Assembly (NCBI RefSeq): GCF_016698665.1
Contig: NZ_CP068046.1
Coordinates: forward strand, 2,728,001 to 2,792,000
DNA: 64,000 nt
DNA from: Devosia rhizoryzae
GTDB lineage: Bacteria > Pseudomonadota > Alphaproteobacteria > Rhizobiales > Devosiaceae
Direction: 5' to 3'
Each line of letters opens with the position of its first letter. The stretch's first letter is position 1. This document shows, one piece after another, positions 34,137 through 43,520 of this stretch. The translations under genes and the position numbers were made by a program. A model generated the notes under the pieces. That model had not been told where the DNA came from. It saw nothing but the letters and a program-made list of their open reading frames with translations, and ran no database searches.

Positions 34137-34820
34137 TCAGGCAGGGTCGAAGGCGGCCAGATGCACATGCACCAGGCTCTCCATGACAAAGATGCCAAGC
34201 TCTTCGATCTCGGCACTCGGCACTACAAGATCAGGCACCATGATCGTCTGCATCCCGGCGGCATGGGCCGCACGTACGCCAGCGAAACTGTCTTCCAGCG
34301 CAAGGCACCGCGTTGGCTCGACACCAAGTCTTCTGGCCGCAGTGAGGTACGGCTCCGGATGCGGCTTGGGATTGACCACATCGTCCCGAGTGACCACCGT
34401 GTCGAAGAGATCGAGCAGGCCGGCAGCGCTCAGGTGATGCTGGGCATGCGGGTTGCGCGAGGAGGTGGCGACGGCCGTGGGGATGCCGCGCGCCCTGAGC
34501 TCGGTGACGAACTCCAATGCTCCGGCCTTGACCGGCACGCCGCCATGGCTGCGTTCGCGCATGGTGATGCGGCAGCGCTCGTCAAACAGCGTATAGGGGA
34601 AGGCGACGCCATAGGACTCCACCAGCAATTGCTGGGTGCGCTCGTGGCTCGATCCAACCATGTTGCGGTGCACGTCGTCCGTCATCTCGAAGCCAAGTTC
34701 GGTGCAAACATCGAAAACGATGGTACGGAACACGGACTCGGTGTCGAGCAGCGTGCCGTCCATGTCGAATATTGCGGCTTCAAAGGGCTGGAGGCGGATG
34801 ATCTCGGTTGTGCGCGTCAT
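34137..34820 (-). CDS. HAD-superfamily phosphatase (beta-phosphoglucomutase-like)
   Basis: The 227-residue protein has HAD motif I FDMDGTLLDTE (nucleophile D19, acid/base D21), a four-helix cap, motif II VATSSRN, motif III lysine in KPHPEPY and motif IV ALEDSFAGVRAA. This is the subfamily of beta-phosphoglucomutases and small sugar-phosphate phosphatases; the substrate is not evident. ATG 34820 is chosen because HAD motif I sits about 15 residues in; a longer open frame to 35081 would overlap the divergent selO gene. Confidence 0.85.
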   Translation of the reverse strand: MTRTTEIIRLQPFEAAIFDMDGTLLDTESVFRTIVFDVCTELGFEMTDDVHRNMVGSSHERTQQLLVESYGVAFPYTLFDERCRITMRERSHGGVPVKAGALEFVTELRARGIPTAVATSSRNPHAQHHLSAAGLLDLFDTVVTRDDVVNPKPHPEPYLTAARRLGVEPTRCLALEDSFAGVRAAHAAGMQTIMVPDLVVPSAEIEELGIFVMESLVHVHLAAFDPA

Positions 34821-34916
34821 GTTCCGGCTATAGGCCTGTTCGGCCTTGATCGCCAGACCGTGCTGCGCATCGCCGACTTGCACCGAACCCAAAGCGCCGT
34901 GCGGCGTTGCCCTGCC

Positions 34917-36323
34917 ATGACCAGCTTCCTTCCAGCAAGCCGCCACCTTGAACTCGGCACCCAGTTCTTTGATGCGGTGCGGCCCGCCGAGTTTCCGGAG
35001 ACGGTGCTGCGGCATCGGGATCGGCGCTGGTCGGAACGTCTCGGGCTCGATGACCTGGGTGACGAACAATGGCTGCGCCACTTCGGACGCTTCGAGCCGC
35101 TGCCCGGCTCGCTACAGGAGCCTCTCGCTCTTCGCTATCACGGGCACCAGTTCCGCTCGTATAACCCGGACCTGGGTGATGGCCGCGGCTTCCTTTTCGC
35201 CCAGTGCATGGATCCGGCCGATGGGCGGCTGCTTGATTTCGGCACCAAGGGCTCCGGCACGACACCCTGGTCACGGGGTGGCGACGGCCGGCTGACGCTC
35301 AAGGGCGGTGTACGCGAAGTACTGGCCACCGAAATGCTGGAAGCGCTGGGCGTCTATACCTCCAAGAGCTTTTCCCTCGTTGAAACCGGTGAGGAATTGT
35401 ACCGCGGCGACGAGCCTTCCCCGACAAGGTCGAGTGTGCTGACGAGGCTCAGTCATAGCCATATCCGCATCGGCACCTTCCAGCGTCTGGCCTATCTCGA
35501 GGACACCGAGAGCCTTATACGGCTGGTCGATTATTGCATCGCCAACTATTATCCGGACCTGGCAAGCGCCAGCAGTAAGCCCGCCGCCTTGCTGGAGGCC
35601 GTGGTGGCCAATGTCGCCCGCCTCGGCGCGCAGTGGATCGCCGCCGGCTTCGTGCATGGCGTGCTCAACACCGACAATATCAACATCACCGGCGAAAGCT
35701 TCGATTACGGTCCCTGGCGTTTCGTGCCGACCTACGATCCCCAATTCACAGCCGCTTATTTCGACGAGACGGGGCTTTATAGTTTCGGCCGCCAGCCCGA
35801 TACCTTGGCCTGGAACCTGACACGGCTCGCCGAATGTCTCGTGCCGCTTTCCAGCGTCGAGGCGCTTGAGCCCGTGCTCAACACCGTGTGGCCCGTATTC
35901 CGGGCCGAACTGCCCCGGCAGATCCTCCGCCGCCTCGGTCTTGTGCCGACCGATGTCGAGCAGGATGGCGCCTTTGTCACGGCCCTCTTCGGTCTGCTCA
36001 CAAGCCAGGCACAATACGAGCAGTTCTTTTTCGATTGGCGCGGTGGGCTGCATAGCGCCGAACGCGCTGCCCGCAGCCCCAGCGCCGAGCATTACATGGG
36101 CGAAGCCTTCCGCCCGATCGCGGATCTCCTGGAGGCTTATGCCCCGGCTGCAGACCTCAACCTCGATCATCCCTACTTCGCGCGGCGCACCCCGCGCACA
36201 ATGCTGATCGAGGAGGTCGAAGCAATCTGGTCTCCCATTGCTGCAAGCGACGACTGGAGCCTGTTTGAAAGCACTCTTTCCGAAATTGCTCAGATGCGCG
36301 ATGCCTATGGGATCATACCCTAG
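34917..36323 (+). CDS. selO: SelO-type protein adenylyltransferase
   Basis: SelO is a kinase-fold enzyme that transfers AMP from ATP to Ser/Thr/Tyr of target proteins and helps the response to oxidative stress. The 468-residue protein has the conserved DFGTKGSGTTPWSRGGDGR stretch (about 107-125, ATP-site K111), SHSHIRIGTFQR, HGVLNTDNI (catalytic aspartate) and DYGPW (metal site). No selenocysteine UGA is seen at the C-terminus; bacterial proteins usually lack it. The start ATG 34917 lacks a strong ribosome-binding site but fits the family start. It is followed 9 bases later by the carbonic anhydrase gene. Confidence 0.92.
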   Translation: MTSFLPASRHLELGTQFFDAVRPAEFPETVLRHRDRRWSERLGLDDLGDEQWLRHFGRFEPLPGSLQEPLALRYHGHQFRSYNPDLGDGRGFLFAQCMDPADGRLLDFGTKGSGTTPWSRGGDGRLTLKGGVREVLATEMLEALGVYTSKSFSLVETGEELYRGDEPSPTRSSVLTRLSHSHIRIGTFQRLAYLEDTESLIRLVDYCIANYYPDLASASSKPAALLEAVVANVARLGAQWIAAGFVHGVLNTDNINITGESFDYGPWRFVPTYDPQFTAAYFDETGLYSFGRQPDTLAWNLTRLAECLVPLSSVEALEPVLNTVWPVFRAELPRQILRRLGLVPTDVEQDGAFVTALFGLLTSQAQYEQFFFDWRGGLHSAERAARSPSAEHYMGEAFRPIADLLEAYAPAADLNLDHPYFARRTPRTMLIEEVEAIWSPIAASDDWSLFESTLSEIAQMRDAYGIIP

Positions 36324-36332
36324 GAGGCGCTC

Positions 36333-36884
36333 ATGCCCGTTTATTCGCTAGATGGCATCGCGCCGCATATCCAGACTTCCGCCTGGATCGCCCCCACTGC
36401 CGTCATCATCGGCGATGTGGTGATCGGTGCCGATGCCGGCATCTGGTTTGGCGCCGTCGCTCGCGGCGACATCGAGCGCATCACCATCGGCGCGCGGTCG
36501 AACTGCCAGGAAAGCGTGGTGCTTCACACCGACCGCGGCTTTCCCCTCACCATTGGCCAAGGCGTCACCATCGGGCATGGCGCCATCGTCCACGGCTGCA
36601 CCATCGGCGACAATACGCTGATCGGCATGGGTGCCACCGTGCTCAACGGTGCCCGGATCGGCCGAAATTGTTTGATCGGCGCCAATACGTTGATTACCGA
36701 AGGCAAGGTAATTCCCGACAACTGCCTGGTCATGGGGGCGCCTGGCAAAGTGGTCCGCGAACTCGATGCAACAGCGATCGAGGCGCTGAGGACATCAGCC
36801 GACCGCTACGTTCAAAATGCTCGCCGCTTCGCCGGCGGTCTGCGTTCTGCATCCACGGATGATCCCGACTTCGAGCCCGCCTAA
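36333..36884 (+). CDS. Gamma-class carbonic anhydrase-like hexapeptide protein
   Basis: The 183-residue protein is a left-handed beta-helix (repeats of I-G-x-x-x-x, about 20-145) ending in an alpha-helix. Metal-binding histidines of the gamma class are visible in VVLHTD and GHGAIVHGC. Proteins of this YrdA/PaaY group include true carbonic anhydrases and inactive or thioesterase relatives; activity cannot be judged here. AGGAGG precedes the ATG. It is coupled to selO (9-bp gap). Confidence 0.85.
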   Translation: MPVYSLDGIAPHIQTSAWIAPTAVIIGDVVIGADAGIWFGAVARGDIERITIGARSNCQESVVLHTDRGFPLTIGQGVTIGHGAIVHGCTIGDNTLIGMGATVLNGARIGRNCLIGANTLITEGKVIPDNCLVMGAPGKVVRELDATAIEALRTSADRYVQNARRFAGGLRSASTDDPDFEPA

Positions 36885-36923
36885 TTTGCGCTCTATTTAC
36901 CAAGCGATCACTTAGGCGAGACC

Positions 36924-36956
36924 GTTTAGGTCTGGGTCATTCTCGCTGACCTAAAC
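36924..36956. promoter_or_regulatory. 9-bp inverted repeat before the GGDEF/EAL gene
   Basis: GTTTAGGTC (36924-36932) and GACCTAAAC (36948-36956) flank 15 bases. It lies 20 bases before the predicted start of the c-di-GMP gene, in a promoter position; there is no T-run, so an operator is more likely than a terminator. Confidence 0.45.
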
Positions 36957-36975
36957 TGCTGCCAAGACATAGAAC

Positions 36976-39654
36976 ATGTCTCTTGGAACGCGCAGCAGGA
37001 TGACTGAGCCCTTAAGCGAAACGAAGCGTACCGATTGGCGCCGCACCATGATCGTGCCGGTTGCCGTGGCTCTCGTCATTGTCGTTATTGCCGGTCTTCT
37101 GATCGATCGACAGAACCAGCAGATTGCAGAGAGCCGGCTTCGTGCCCAAGCCTTCGCTGACCTTTCGGTCATCCGCGCCAAGCTCGAAGGAAATATTTCG
37201 GGCAATATCCAGCTGGTAAAGGGGCTCGTCTCGGTGATCGCCACCGAGCCTGACATGGACCAGGCCCGTTATGGCGAGCTGGCGCAAAACCTTATTGTCG
37301 ATGGCAGTCAGCTCCGCTCGATCGCCGCGGCACCCAACCTCGTCATCACCATGACCTATCCGCTTGAGGCAAACCGCGCAGCCATCGGCGTTGATTACCG
37401 CGATGTGCCAGCGCAGTGGGATGCCGTGCGCCGCGTGGTCGAAACGGGCGAACTGACGATTGCGGGTCCCGTCGACCTCGTTCAGGGTGGCCGGGGTTTT
37501 GTCGGACGTTTTCCGGTCTACACCCTGGAGAACGGCGAGCGGTTATTCTGGGGCGTGATTTCCGCCGTCATCGATCTTGAGCGACTCTATGCCGACAGCG
37601 GGCTCTACGGCACCGCCCTAGACATCGCTATTTCGGGACAGGATGGCACCGGCAGCGCAGGTACGCGCTTTTATGGCCCTGACCTAAGCGCAGAAAATCC
37701 CGTCACGGCGCGTGTCATCCTGCCTTCCGGCAGCTGGCAATTGTCAGCCATTCCCAAGGGCGGCTGGGCTCCCGACCCCCTTGCAACCTGGGCGCTGCGG
37801 GCTCTGCTGCTCGCCGCCGGCGCGCTGATCCTTCTTCCCATAGTCATTACGGCCCGCATGATCGGCGAGCGTCACAGCCATATCCGGGAGCTCGATTTGC
37901 GTGAGGCGCAACTCTCCCGTCTGACGCGACGGCTCAACCTTGCATTAACGGCATCACGCGTCGGCGTCTGGGAAATGGAGCTCGAAAGCGGTGCGGAAAC
38001 CTGGGATAATCGCACCAACGAAATCTATGGTCTGCCACAAGATGGCGGCCCGCGCGATCACGCCCAGTGGCAAGCTGTGGTACACAAGGATGACGTCGAT
38101 GGCGTTCAGGCCATTTTTGAGCGCGATATCCGCAAAGGGAGCTACCAGGCCGATTACCGCGTCGTCCTCGGTGACGGGCAAATCCGCCACGTCCGCTCCA
38201 TCGGCGCCCTGTTCAGCGAGCCTGGCCAGCCCGAAAAGGTGATCGGCGCCAATTGGGACATGACCGCCGATGTCGCGATGACGGAAAATCTGCGGCAGGC
38301 ACATCAGGTCGCCGAAGCGAGAAACGCGGAACTCGAAGCTGCCCGAACCCGCATCGAGCATAACGCCCTCCACGATAGCCTCACCGGCCTGCCCAACCGC
38401 CGCTATCTCGACGAGATTCTCAAAAAGCACGCCGCAGACGGCTTTCATGGCAGCGGTTCGATCGCCCTGCTCCATATCGATCTCGACCGCTTCAAGCAGA
38501 TCAACGACACGCTGGGTCATGCGGCGGGCGATGCCATGCTGGTGCATGCCAGCAAGGTCTTGCGCGCCAATTGCCGTGAAACGGACTTCGTTGCCCGCAT
38601 CGGCGGCGATGAGTTTATCATCGTCTCCAGTGCCGGCTCCAGTGACGAGCGCCTCATTGCCCTCGCCGAGCGCATCGTCAAGGAGATGCGCAAGCCTGCC
38701 GTCTATGAAGGTCATGAATGCCGCTTTGGCGTGTCGATCGGGGTTGCCGTGCGCCGCTCGGCGGATATCGACGTCAAGCAGCTGCTGATCAACGCCGATA
38801 TTGCGCTTTACCGGGCCAAGGCACGCGGGCGCAATCGGCACGAATTCTTCTCGGAAGCACTGCAGGCCGAGGTGATCACCACCAAGCGCGTTGCTGACGA
38901 CATCCTCACCGCCCTTGATACAGACGCCTTCGTCCCCTTCTATCAGCCGCAGTTTTGCGCCCGATCGCTGGAGCTTGTCGGCGTCGAGGCGCTGGCCCGG
39001 TGGCACCATCCGACCGAAGGTCTGAAGACTCCGGACCGCTTCCTCGACATTGCCGAAGAACTCAACGTCATGGCACAGATCGACGCGCTGATCCTGGACA
39101 AGGCTCTGTCCGACCTTGCGCGCTGGGACCAAGCCGGGCTTAACGTGCCGCGCGTCTCGGTCAACGTGTCGCTCCGACGCCTCACCGATGACAGCCTGAT
39201 CTCAAGCCTCAAGACCTTGCCGCTGGCCCCGGGACGCGTGGCGTTCGAGCTGGTGGAATCCATCTATCTCGACGAGAGCGAGGGCCTCGTTGCCTGGAAC
39301 ATCGACCAGATCAAGGAGCTGGGGATTGATGTCGAGATCGATGATTTCGGCACCGGCTATGCTTCAATCGTGTCGCTGCAAAAGCTTCATCCGCGGCGCC
39401 TCAAGATTGACAGGCAATTGGTCATGCCGATCCTTGCCGAAACAGCGCAGCGCCAACTGGTGGCTTCGATTGTCGATATCGGCAAGTCGATGGATATCGA
39501 GATCGTCGCCGAAGGCGTCGAAACCATGGAACATGCAAGAATCTTGCGCGACCTGGGCTGTGATATTCTTCAGGGCTATGCCTTCGCCAAGCCCATGAGC
39601 CGCGAGGCATTCGAGCACTTCTTAAGTGAAAAGTCCTGGCGCCAGGCCAGCTGA
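36976..39654 (+). CDS. Membrane GGDEF-EAL protein with CHASE and PAS sensors
   Basis: The 892-residue protein has a membrane helix (about 25-43), a periplasmic CHASE domain (about 75-255), a second helix (about 268-290), a PAS_3 domain (about 320-430), a coiled coil, a GGDEF domain with intact GGDEF at 543-547, and an EAL domain with E671-A-L and IDDFGTGYAS. It may therefore make and break cyclic di-GMP in response to a periplasmic ligand; which activity dominates cannot be told. The start is ATG 36976 or ATG 37000; neither has a strong ribosome-binding site. It is a single gene between the carbonic anhydrase and dipeptide importer. Confidence 0.9.
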   Translation: MSLGTRSRMTEPLSETKRTDWRRTMIVPVAVALVIVVIAGLLIDRQNQQIAESRLRAQAFADLSVIRAKLEGNISGNIQLVKGLVSVIATEPDMDQARYGELAQNLIVDGSQLRSIAAAPNLVITMTYPLEANRAAIGVDYRDVPAQWDAVRRVVETGELTIAGPVDLVQGGRGFVGRFPVYTLENGERLFWGVISAVIDLERLYADSGLYGTALDIAISGQDGTGSAGTRFYGPDLSAENPVTARVILPSGSWQLSAIPKGGWAPDPLATWALRALLLAAGALILLPIVITARMIGERHSHIRELDLREAQLSRLTRRLNLALTASRVGVWEMELESGAETWDNRTNEIYGLPQDGGPRDHAQWQAVVHKDDVDGVQAIFERDIRKGSYQADYRVVLGDGQIRHVRSIGALFSEPGQPEKVIGANWDMTADVAMTENLRQAHQVAEARNAELEAARTRIEHNALHDSLTGLPNRRYLDEILKKHAADGFHGSGSIALLHIDLDRFKQINDTLGHAAGDAMLVHASKVLRANCRETDFVARIGGDEFIIVSSAGSSDERLIALAERIVKEMRKPAVYEGHECRFGVSIGVAVRRSADIDVKQLLINADIALYRAKARGRNRHEFFSEALQAEVITTKRVADDILTALDTDAFVPFYQPQFCARSLELVGVEALARWHHPTEGLKTPDRFLDIAEELNVMAQIDALILDKALSDLARWDQAGLNVPRVSVNVSLRRLTDDSLISSLKTLPLAPGRVAFELVESIYLDESEGLVAWNIDQIKELGIDVEIDDFGTGYASIVSLQKLHPRRLKIDRQLVMPILAETAQRQLVASIVDIGKSMDIEIVAEGVETMEHARILRDLGCDILQGYAFAKPMSREAFEHFLSEKSWRQAS

Positions 39655-39720
39655 CACACAGCGAACGGCTTTCGAAAAAAGCGTCCATTTCTGTGGATAG
39701 AAGTTGGGAGTGTCATACGA

Positions 39721-39736
39721 TTGACCAAATGGTCAA
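39721..39736. promoter_or_regulatory. 7+2+7 inverted repeat before the dipeptide importer
   Basis: TTGACCA-AA-TGGTCAA at 39721-39736 lies 98 bases before the binding-protein ATG. Its TTGACC could be part of a -35 box, so a bound repressor would block the promoter. The protein is unknown; a GntR- or ROK-type factor is possible. Confidence 0.4.
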
Positions 39737-39833
39737 CGTTTGCAGTTGCGCCGCCTCTTTTTCTGGGCTTTGTTGTGGCCAAGCCTCTGGTCGGGAACGC
39801 CGGAGAGCAAGACTTGTTTGGGAGACAACAACA

Positions 39834-41429
39834 ATGAAACTGATGACGACCCTGTTGGCAGCGTCCGCCCTGGTGGCCCTGACCGCCGGCGCCGCACAGG
39901 CCAAGCAGCTGGTTTACTGCTCGGAAGCTTCGCCAGCCCATTTCGACCCCGGTCCGCTGACCGGCGGCAACGACTTCGACGCTTCGTCGCACACCATCTA
40001 TAACCGTCTCGTCGACTTCAAGCCCGGGACCACGGAAGTCATTCCGTCGCTCGCCGAGAGCTGGGAAATCTCTGAAGACGGTCTTGAATACACGTTCAAG
40101 CTGCGCCCGGGCGTCAAGTTCCACACCCAGTCCTACTTCACCCCCACCCGCGACCTGACCGCTGAAGACGTCGTCTTCTCGTTCGAGCGCCAGATGGATG
40201 AAGAGAGCCCCTGGTTCAATTATCTCGAAGGCATGACCTGGGACTATTTCCAGGGCATGGACATGCCCAAGTACATCGCCTCGATGGAAGCGGTCGATGA
40301 CCTCACCTTCAAGCTGACGCTGACCGAGCCGAACGCCCCGATGCTGGCAAACCTTGCCATGGACTTCGCGGCCATCGTCTCCAAGGAATATGCCGACCAG
40401 CTCGAAGCTTCGGGCGATCTCGCAGCCTTCTCGACCCAGCCCGTGGGTACCGGCCCGTTCCAGCTGGTCGATTACCAGCTCGACACCGTCATTCGCTACC
40501 AGGCCTTTGCCGACTACTGGGAAGGCAAGCAGCCGATCGACGACCTGATCTTCGCCATCACCACCGACGCTTCGGTGCGCGCCCAGCGCCTGATCGCCGG
40601 CGAATGCGATATCATGCCCTACCCGGCTCCGGCTGACCTTGAAGCCCTCCAAGCCGACGAGGATCTGACCGTTGTCGAAGGCGAAGGCCTCAACATCGGC
40701 TACATTTCCTACAACACCACCGAAGCGCCGTTCGACAATCCAGAGGTCCGCAAGGCCCTCACGATGGCGATCGACAAGTCCGCCATCATCGAAGCGGTCT
40801 ACCAGGGTGCTGGCCAGGACGCCAAAAATCTGATCCCGCCCACCATGTGGTCCTATGACGATGCGACCGCCGCCGACGAATACAACCCCGAAGAAGCCAA
40901 GCGCATCCTCGAGGAAGCTGGCGTCACCGACCTGACGACCGATCTCTGGGCCATCCCGGTCTCGCGTCCCTACAACCCGAACGGCCAGCGCGTTGCTGAA
41001 CTGATCCAGGCTGACTGGGCTGCTGTCGGCGTCACCGCCAACATCGTCACCTACGAATGGACCGAATATCGCGAGCGCGGCAAGCAGGCCGACCGCAAGG
41101 GCCCGTTCATGATCGGCTGGACCGGCGACAATGGCGATCCGGACAACTTCTTTGCGACCCTGTTCTCCTGCTCTGCGATCGGCGTTTCCAACTATTCCAG
41201 CTGGTGCAATGACGAGTTCGAAGCAGCGATCCAGGCCGCCAAGACCACTTCGGACCAGGAAGAGCGCATCGAGCTCTACACCACCGCCCAGGAAATCTTC
41301 AAAGCTGAAGAGCCTGCGATCACCCTGGCACACTCCAAGGTGTTCATGCCCATGAAGAAGACAGTGCTTAACTACACGCTGAGCCCGCTCGGCACGCACA
41401 GCTTCCGCTACGTGGACGTCCAGGAATAA
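39834..41429 (+). CDS. dppA: Dipeptide-type ABC transporter substrate-binding protein
   Basis: The 531-residue periplasmic protein has a signal peptide (1-23, AGAAQA-KQ) and is a family 5 (DppA/OppA) binding protein: VYCSEASPAHFDPGP near the mature start, SLAESWEISEDGLEYTFKLR (about 68-87) and GTGPFQLVDY around 205. Two mature cysteines near the start and CSA..WC late may form the usual disulphides. GGGAG lies before the ATG. It is followed by a strong hairpin terminator, which would allow more binding protein than permease. Ligand class (dipeptide, ALA or similar) is by family only. Confidence 0.88.
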   Translation: MKLMTTLLAASALVALTAGAAQAKQLVYCSEASPAHFDPGPLTGGNDFDASSHTIYNRLVDFKPGTTEVIPSLAESWEISEDGLEYTFKLRPGVKFHTQSYFTPTRDLTAEDVVFSFERQMDEESPWFNYLEGMTWDYFQGMDMPKYIASMEAVDDLTFKLTLTEPNAPMLANLAMDFAAIVSKEYADQLEASGDLAAFSTQPVGTGPFQLVDYQLDTVIRYQAFADYWEGKQPIDDLIFAITTDASVRAQRLIAGECDIMPYPAPADLEALQADEDLTVVEGEGLNIGYISYNTTEAPFDNPEVRKALTMAIDKSAIIEAVYQGAGQDAKNLIPPTMWSYDDATAADEYNPEEAKRILEEAGVTDLTTDLWAIPVSRPYNPNGQRVAELIQADWAAVGVTANIVTYEWTEYRERGKQADRKGPFMIGWTGDNGDPDNFFATLFSCSAIGVSNYSSWCNDEFEAAIQAAKTTSDQEERIELYTTAQEIFKAEEPAITLAHSKVFMPMKKTVLNYTLSPLGTHSFRYVDVQE

Positions 41430-41453
41430 TCCTGGTCTAAAACCAACGATCAG

Positions 41454-41491
41454 GAGCCCCGATCCGCAAGGAACGGGGCTCCCCTTTTTAT
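41454..41491 (+). terminator. Terminator after dppA
   Basis: GGAGCCCCG (41454-41462) and CGGGGCTCC (41475-41483) form a perfect 9-bp stem with a 12-nt loop, followed by CCTTTTTA. It lies 25 bases after the dppA stop and 115 before dppB, so partial read-through likely sets the binding protein to permease ratio. Confidence 0.82.
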
Positions 41492-41605
41492 AGAACGAGC
41501 CTCTACCGCATGGCGCACAAGCGTCCGGAACAAGGGGCCGCAACAGGAAACGGCATGTCGAACCGCCTTACGCGGCGCGGCATCCATGGGTGAAAGACCC
41601 GGCAC

Positions 41606-42613
41606 ATGCTGAACTTCGTCTTGCGCAGGATTGCGCTCCTGATACCGACCATTATCGGCATCTCCATCTGCGCCTTCGCTTTCGTACGCGTCCTGCCGGG
41701 CGATCCGATCCTGGCCATGGCCGGCCAGCATGGCGTGACGCCCGAGCGCTACGAGGTGCTGCGCGAGCAGTTCGGCTACAACCTGCCGATCTGGCAGCAG
41801 TACTTCAATTATCTGGGCTCGGTGCTGCAGGGCAATTTCGGCAATTCGCTCGCCACCAAGCGCCCGGTCATCACCGAATTCATGACGCTTTTCCCGGCCA
41901 CGGTCGAGCTCGCCTTCTGCGCGCTATTCTTTGCCGTGATCATCGGCATTCCCGCCGGTATCTTTGCCGCCATCAAGCGCGGATCCTGGTTCGACCAGGC
42001 GGCGATGGGCGTGGCGCTGACCGGCTATTCCATGCCCATCTTCTGGTGGGGCCTGCTGCTGATCATCTTCTTTTCCGGCTATCTCGGCTGGACCCCGGTT
42101 TCGGGCCGCATCGCGCTGAGCTTCTTCCTCCGCCCGATCACCGGATTCATGCTGATCGACACCCTGCTTTACGGCAATTGGCCCGCCTTCGTATCGGCGC
42201 TGCGCCACCTGATCCTGCCGGCAATCGTGCTCGGGACCATCCCGCTTGCCGTCATCGCGCGCCAGACCCGCTCGGCCATGCTCGAAGTTCTGGGTGAAGA
42301 CTATGTGCGCACAGCCAAGGCCAAGGGCATGTCGCCGCGCCGTGTCGTCAACGTGCACGCCCTGCGCAATGCGCTGATCCCGGTCATCACCACGATCGGG
42401 CTTCAAATCGGTTTGCTGCTCGGCGGCGCCATCCTCACCGAAACGATCTTCACCTGGCCGGGCATCGGCAAGTGGATGATCGATTCCATTTTCAAGCGCG
42501 ACTATGTCGTCGTGCAGTCCGGCCTGTTGATCATCGCGCTCATCGTCATGGCGGTGAATCTGATCGTTGACCTGCTCTACGCTTTGATCAATCCGCGCAT
42601 TCGGGTGAAGTAA
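41606..42613 (+). CDS. dppB: Dipeptide-type ABC permease, DppB family
   Basis: The 335-residue inner-membrane protein has six hydrophobic helices and a DppB start (VLRRIALLIPTIIGIS). The EAA-type loop that contacts the ATPase is at about 228-250 (EDYVRTAKAKGMSPRRVVNVHALRN region). It pairs with DppC to form the channel. It lies two bases upstream of dppC, so translation is coupled. Confidence 0.92.
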   Translation: MLNFVLRRIALLIPTIIGISICAFAFVRVLPGDPILAMAGQHGVTPERYEVLREQFGYNLPIWQQYFNYLGSVLQGNFGNSLATKRPVITEFMTLFPATVELAFCALFFAVIIGIPAGIFAAIKRGSWFDQAAMGVALTGYSMPIFWWGLLLIIFFSGYLGWTPVSGRIALSFFLRPITGFMLIDTLLYGNWPAFVSALRHLILPAIVLGTIPLAVIARQTRSAMLEVLGEDYVRTAKAKGMSPRRVVNVHALRNALIPVITTIGLQIGLLLGGAILTETIFTWPGIGKWMIDSIFKRDYVVVQSGLLIIALIVMAVNLIVDLLYALINPRIRVK

Positions 42614-42614
42614 C

Positions 42615-43517
42615 ATGACCATCCCCGTCGAACCCGTCGCCACCAGCACCAAGCCCATCTCTGGCCTGCGTGAATTCTGGTATTATTTCTCCGTCAATCG
42701 CGGCGCGCTGATCGGTCTCACCGTCTTTGCCATCCTGGTGCTGATGGCGATCTTTGCGCCGCTGATCGCTCCCTATTCACCCGATATCCAGTATCGCGAT
42801 GCGCTGCTGAAGCCGCCGAGCTGGGACATTAACGGCGATCCGCGCTTCTTTCTCGGCACCGATCCGGTCGGTCGTGACATTCTTTCGCGCCTGATCCACG
42901 GCGCCCGCTATTCGCTGTTCATCGGCTTTTTCGTCGTGGTGGGCGCGCTCTTTGTCGGCGTGATCCTTGGCGCCCTGGCCGGCTATTTCGGTGGCTGGGT
43001 GGATGTCGTGATCATGCGCATCATGGACATCATTCTCGCCTTCCCCTCGCTGCTTCTCGCCCTAGTGCTCGTGGCAATCTTGGGGCCCGGGCTCTTCAAC
43101 GCCATGATTGCCATCGCCATCGTGCTCCAGCCGCATTTCGCGCGATTGGTGCGAGCGGCGGTGATGGCGGAGAAAAATCGGGAATATGTCACCGCGGCCA
43201 AGCTTTCGGGCGCTGGCCACCTGCGCCTGATGCTGGTCACCATTCTCCCGAACTGCCTCGGGCCGATCATCGTCCAGGCGACGCTGAGCTTCTCCAACGC
43301 CATCCTCGACGCTGCCGCACTCGGCTTCCTCGGCATGGGCGCGCAGCCGCCGACGCCCGAATGGGGCACGATGCTCGCCACTGCGCGCGAGTTCATCCTC
43401 AAAGCGCCATGGGTCGTGACCTTTCCGGGCCTTGCCATCCTCATTACCGTTCTTGCCATCAATCTCATCGGCGACGGCCTGCGCGACGCGCTCGATCCCA
43501 AACTGAAGCGGAGCTGA
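42615..43517 (+). CDS. dppC: Dipeptide-type ABC permease, DppC family
   Basis: The 300-residue inner-membrane protein has six hydrophobic helices, the first preceded by a cytoplasmic tail (FWYYFSVNRGALIGL), the LGTDPVGRDILSRLIHGAR block (about 78-96) typical of DppC/OppC, and a late AALGFLGMGAQPPTPEWG motif. It forms the channel with DppB. It is followed 3 bases later by dppD. Confidence 0.92.
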   Translation: MTIPVEPVATSTKPISGLREFWYYFSVNRGALIGLTVFAILVLMAIFAPLIAPYSPDIQYRDALLKPPSWDINGDPRFFLGTDPVGRDILSRLIHGARYSLFIGFFVVVGALFVGVILGALAGYFGGWVDVVIMRIMDIILAFPSLLLALVLVAILGPGLFNAMIAIAIVLQPHFARLVRAAVMAEKNREYVTAAKLSGAGHLRLMLVTILPNCLGPIIVQATLSFSNAILDAAALGFLGMGAQPPTPEWGTMLATAREFILKAPWVVTFPGLAILITVLAINLIGDGLRDALDPKLKRS

Positions 43518-43520
43518 GCC

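Noticed and set aside
36976..39654. Degenerate GGDEF or EAL domain
   Set aside because: GGDEF at 543-547, EAL at 671-673 and DDFGTGYAS are all intact.
39576..41543. A 655-codon minus-strand frame across the dppA gene
   Set aside because: No domain or sensible start; dppA on the plus strand has a signal peptide, ribosome-binding site and terminator.
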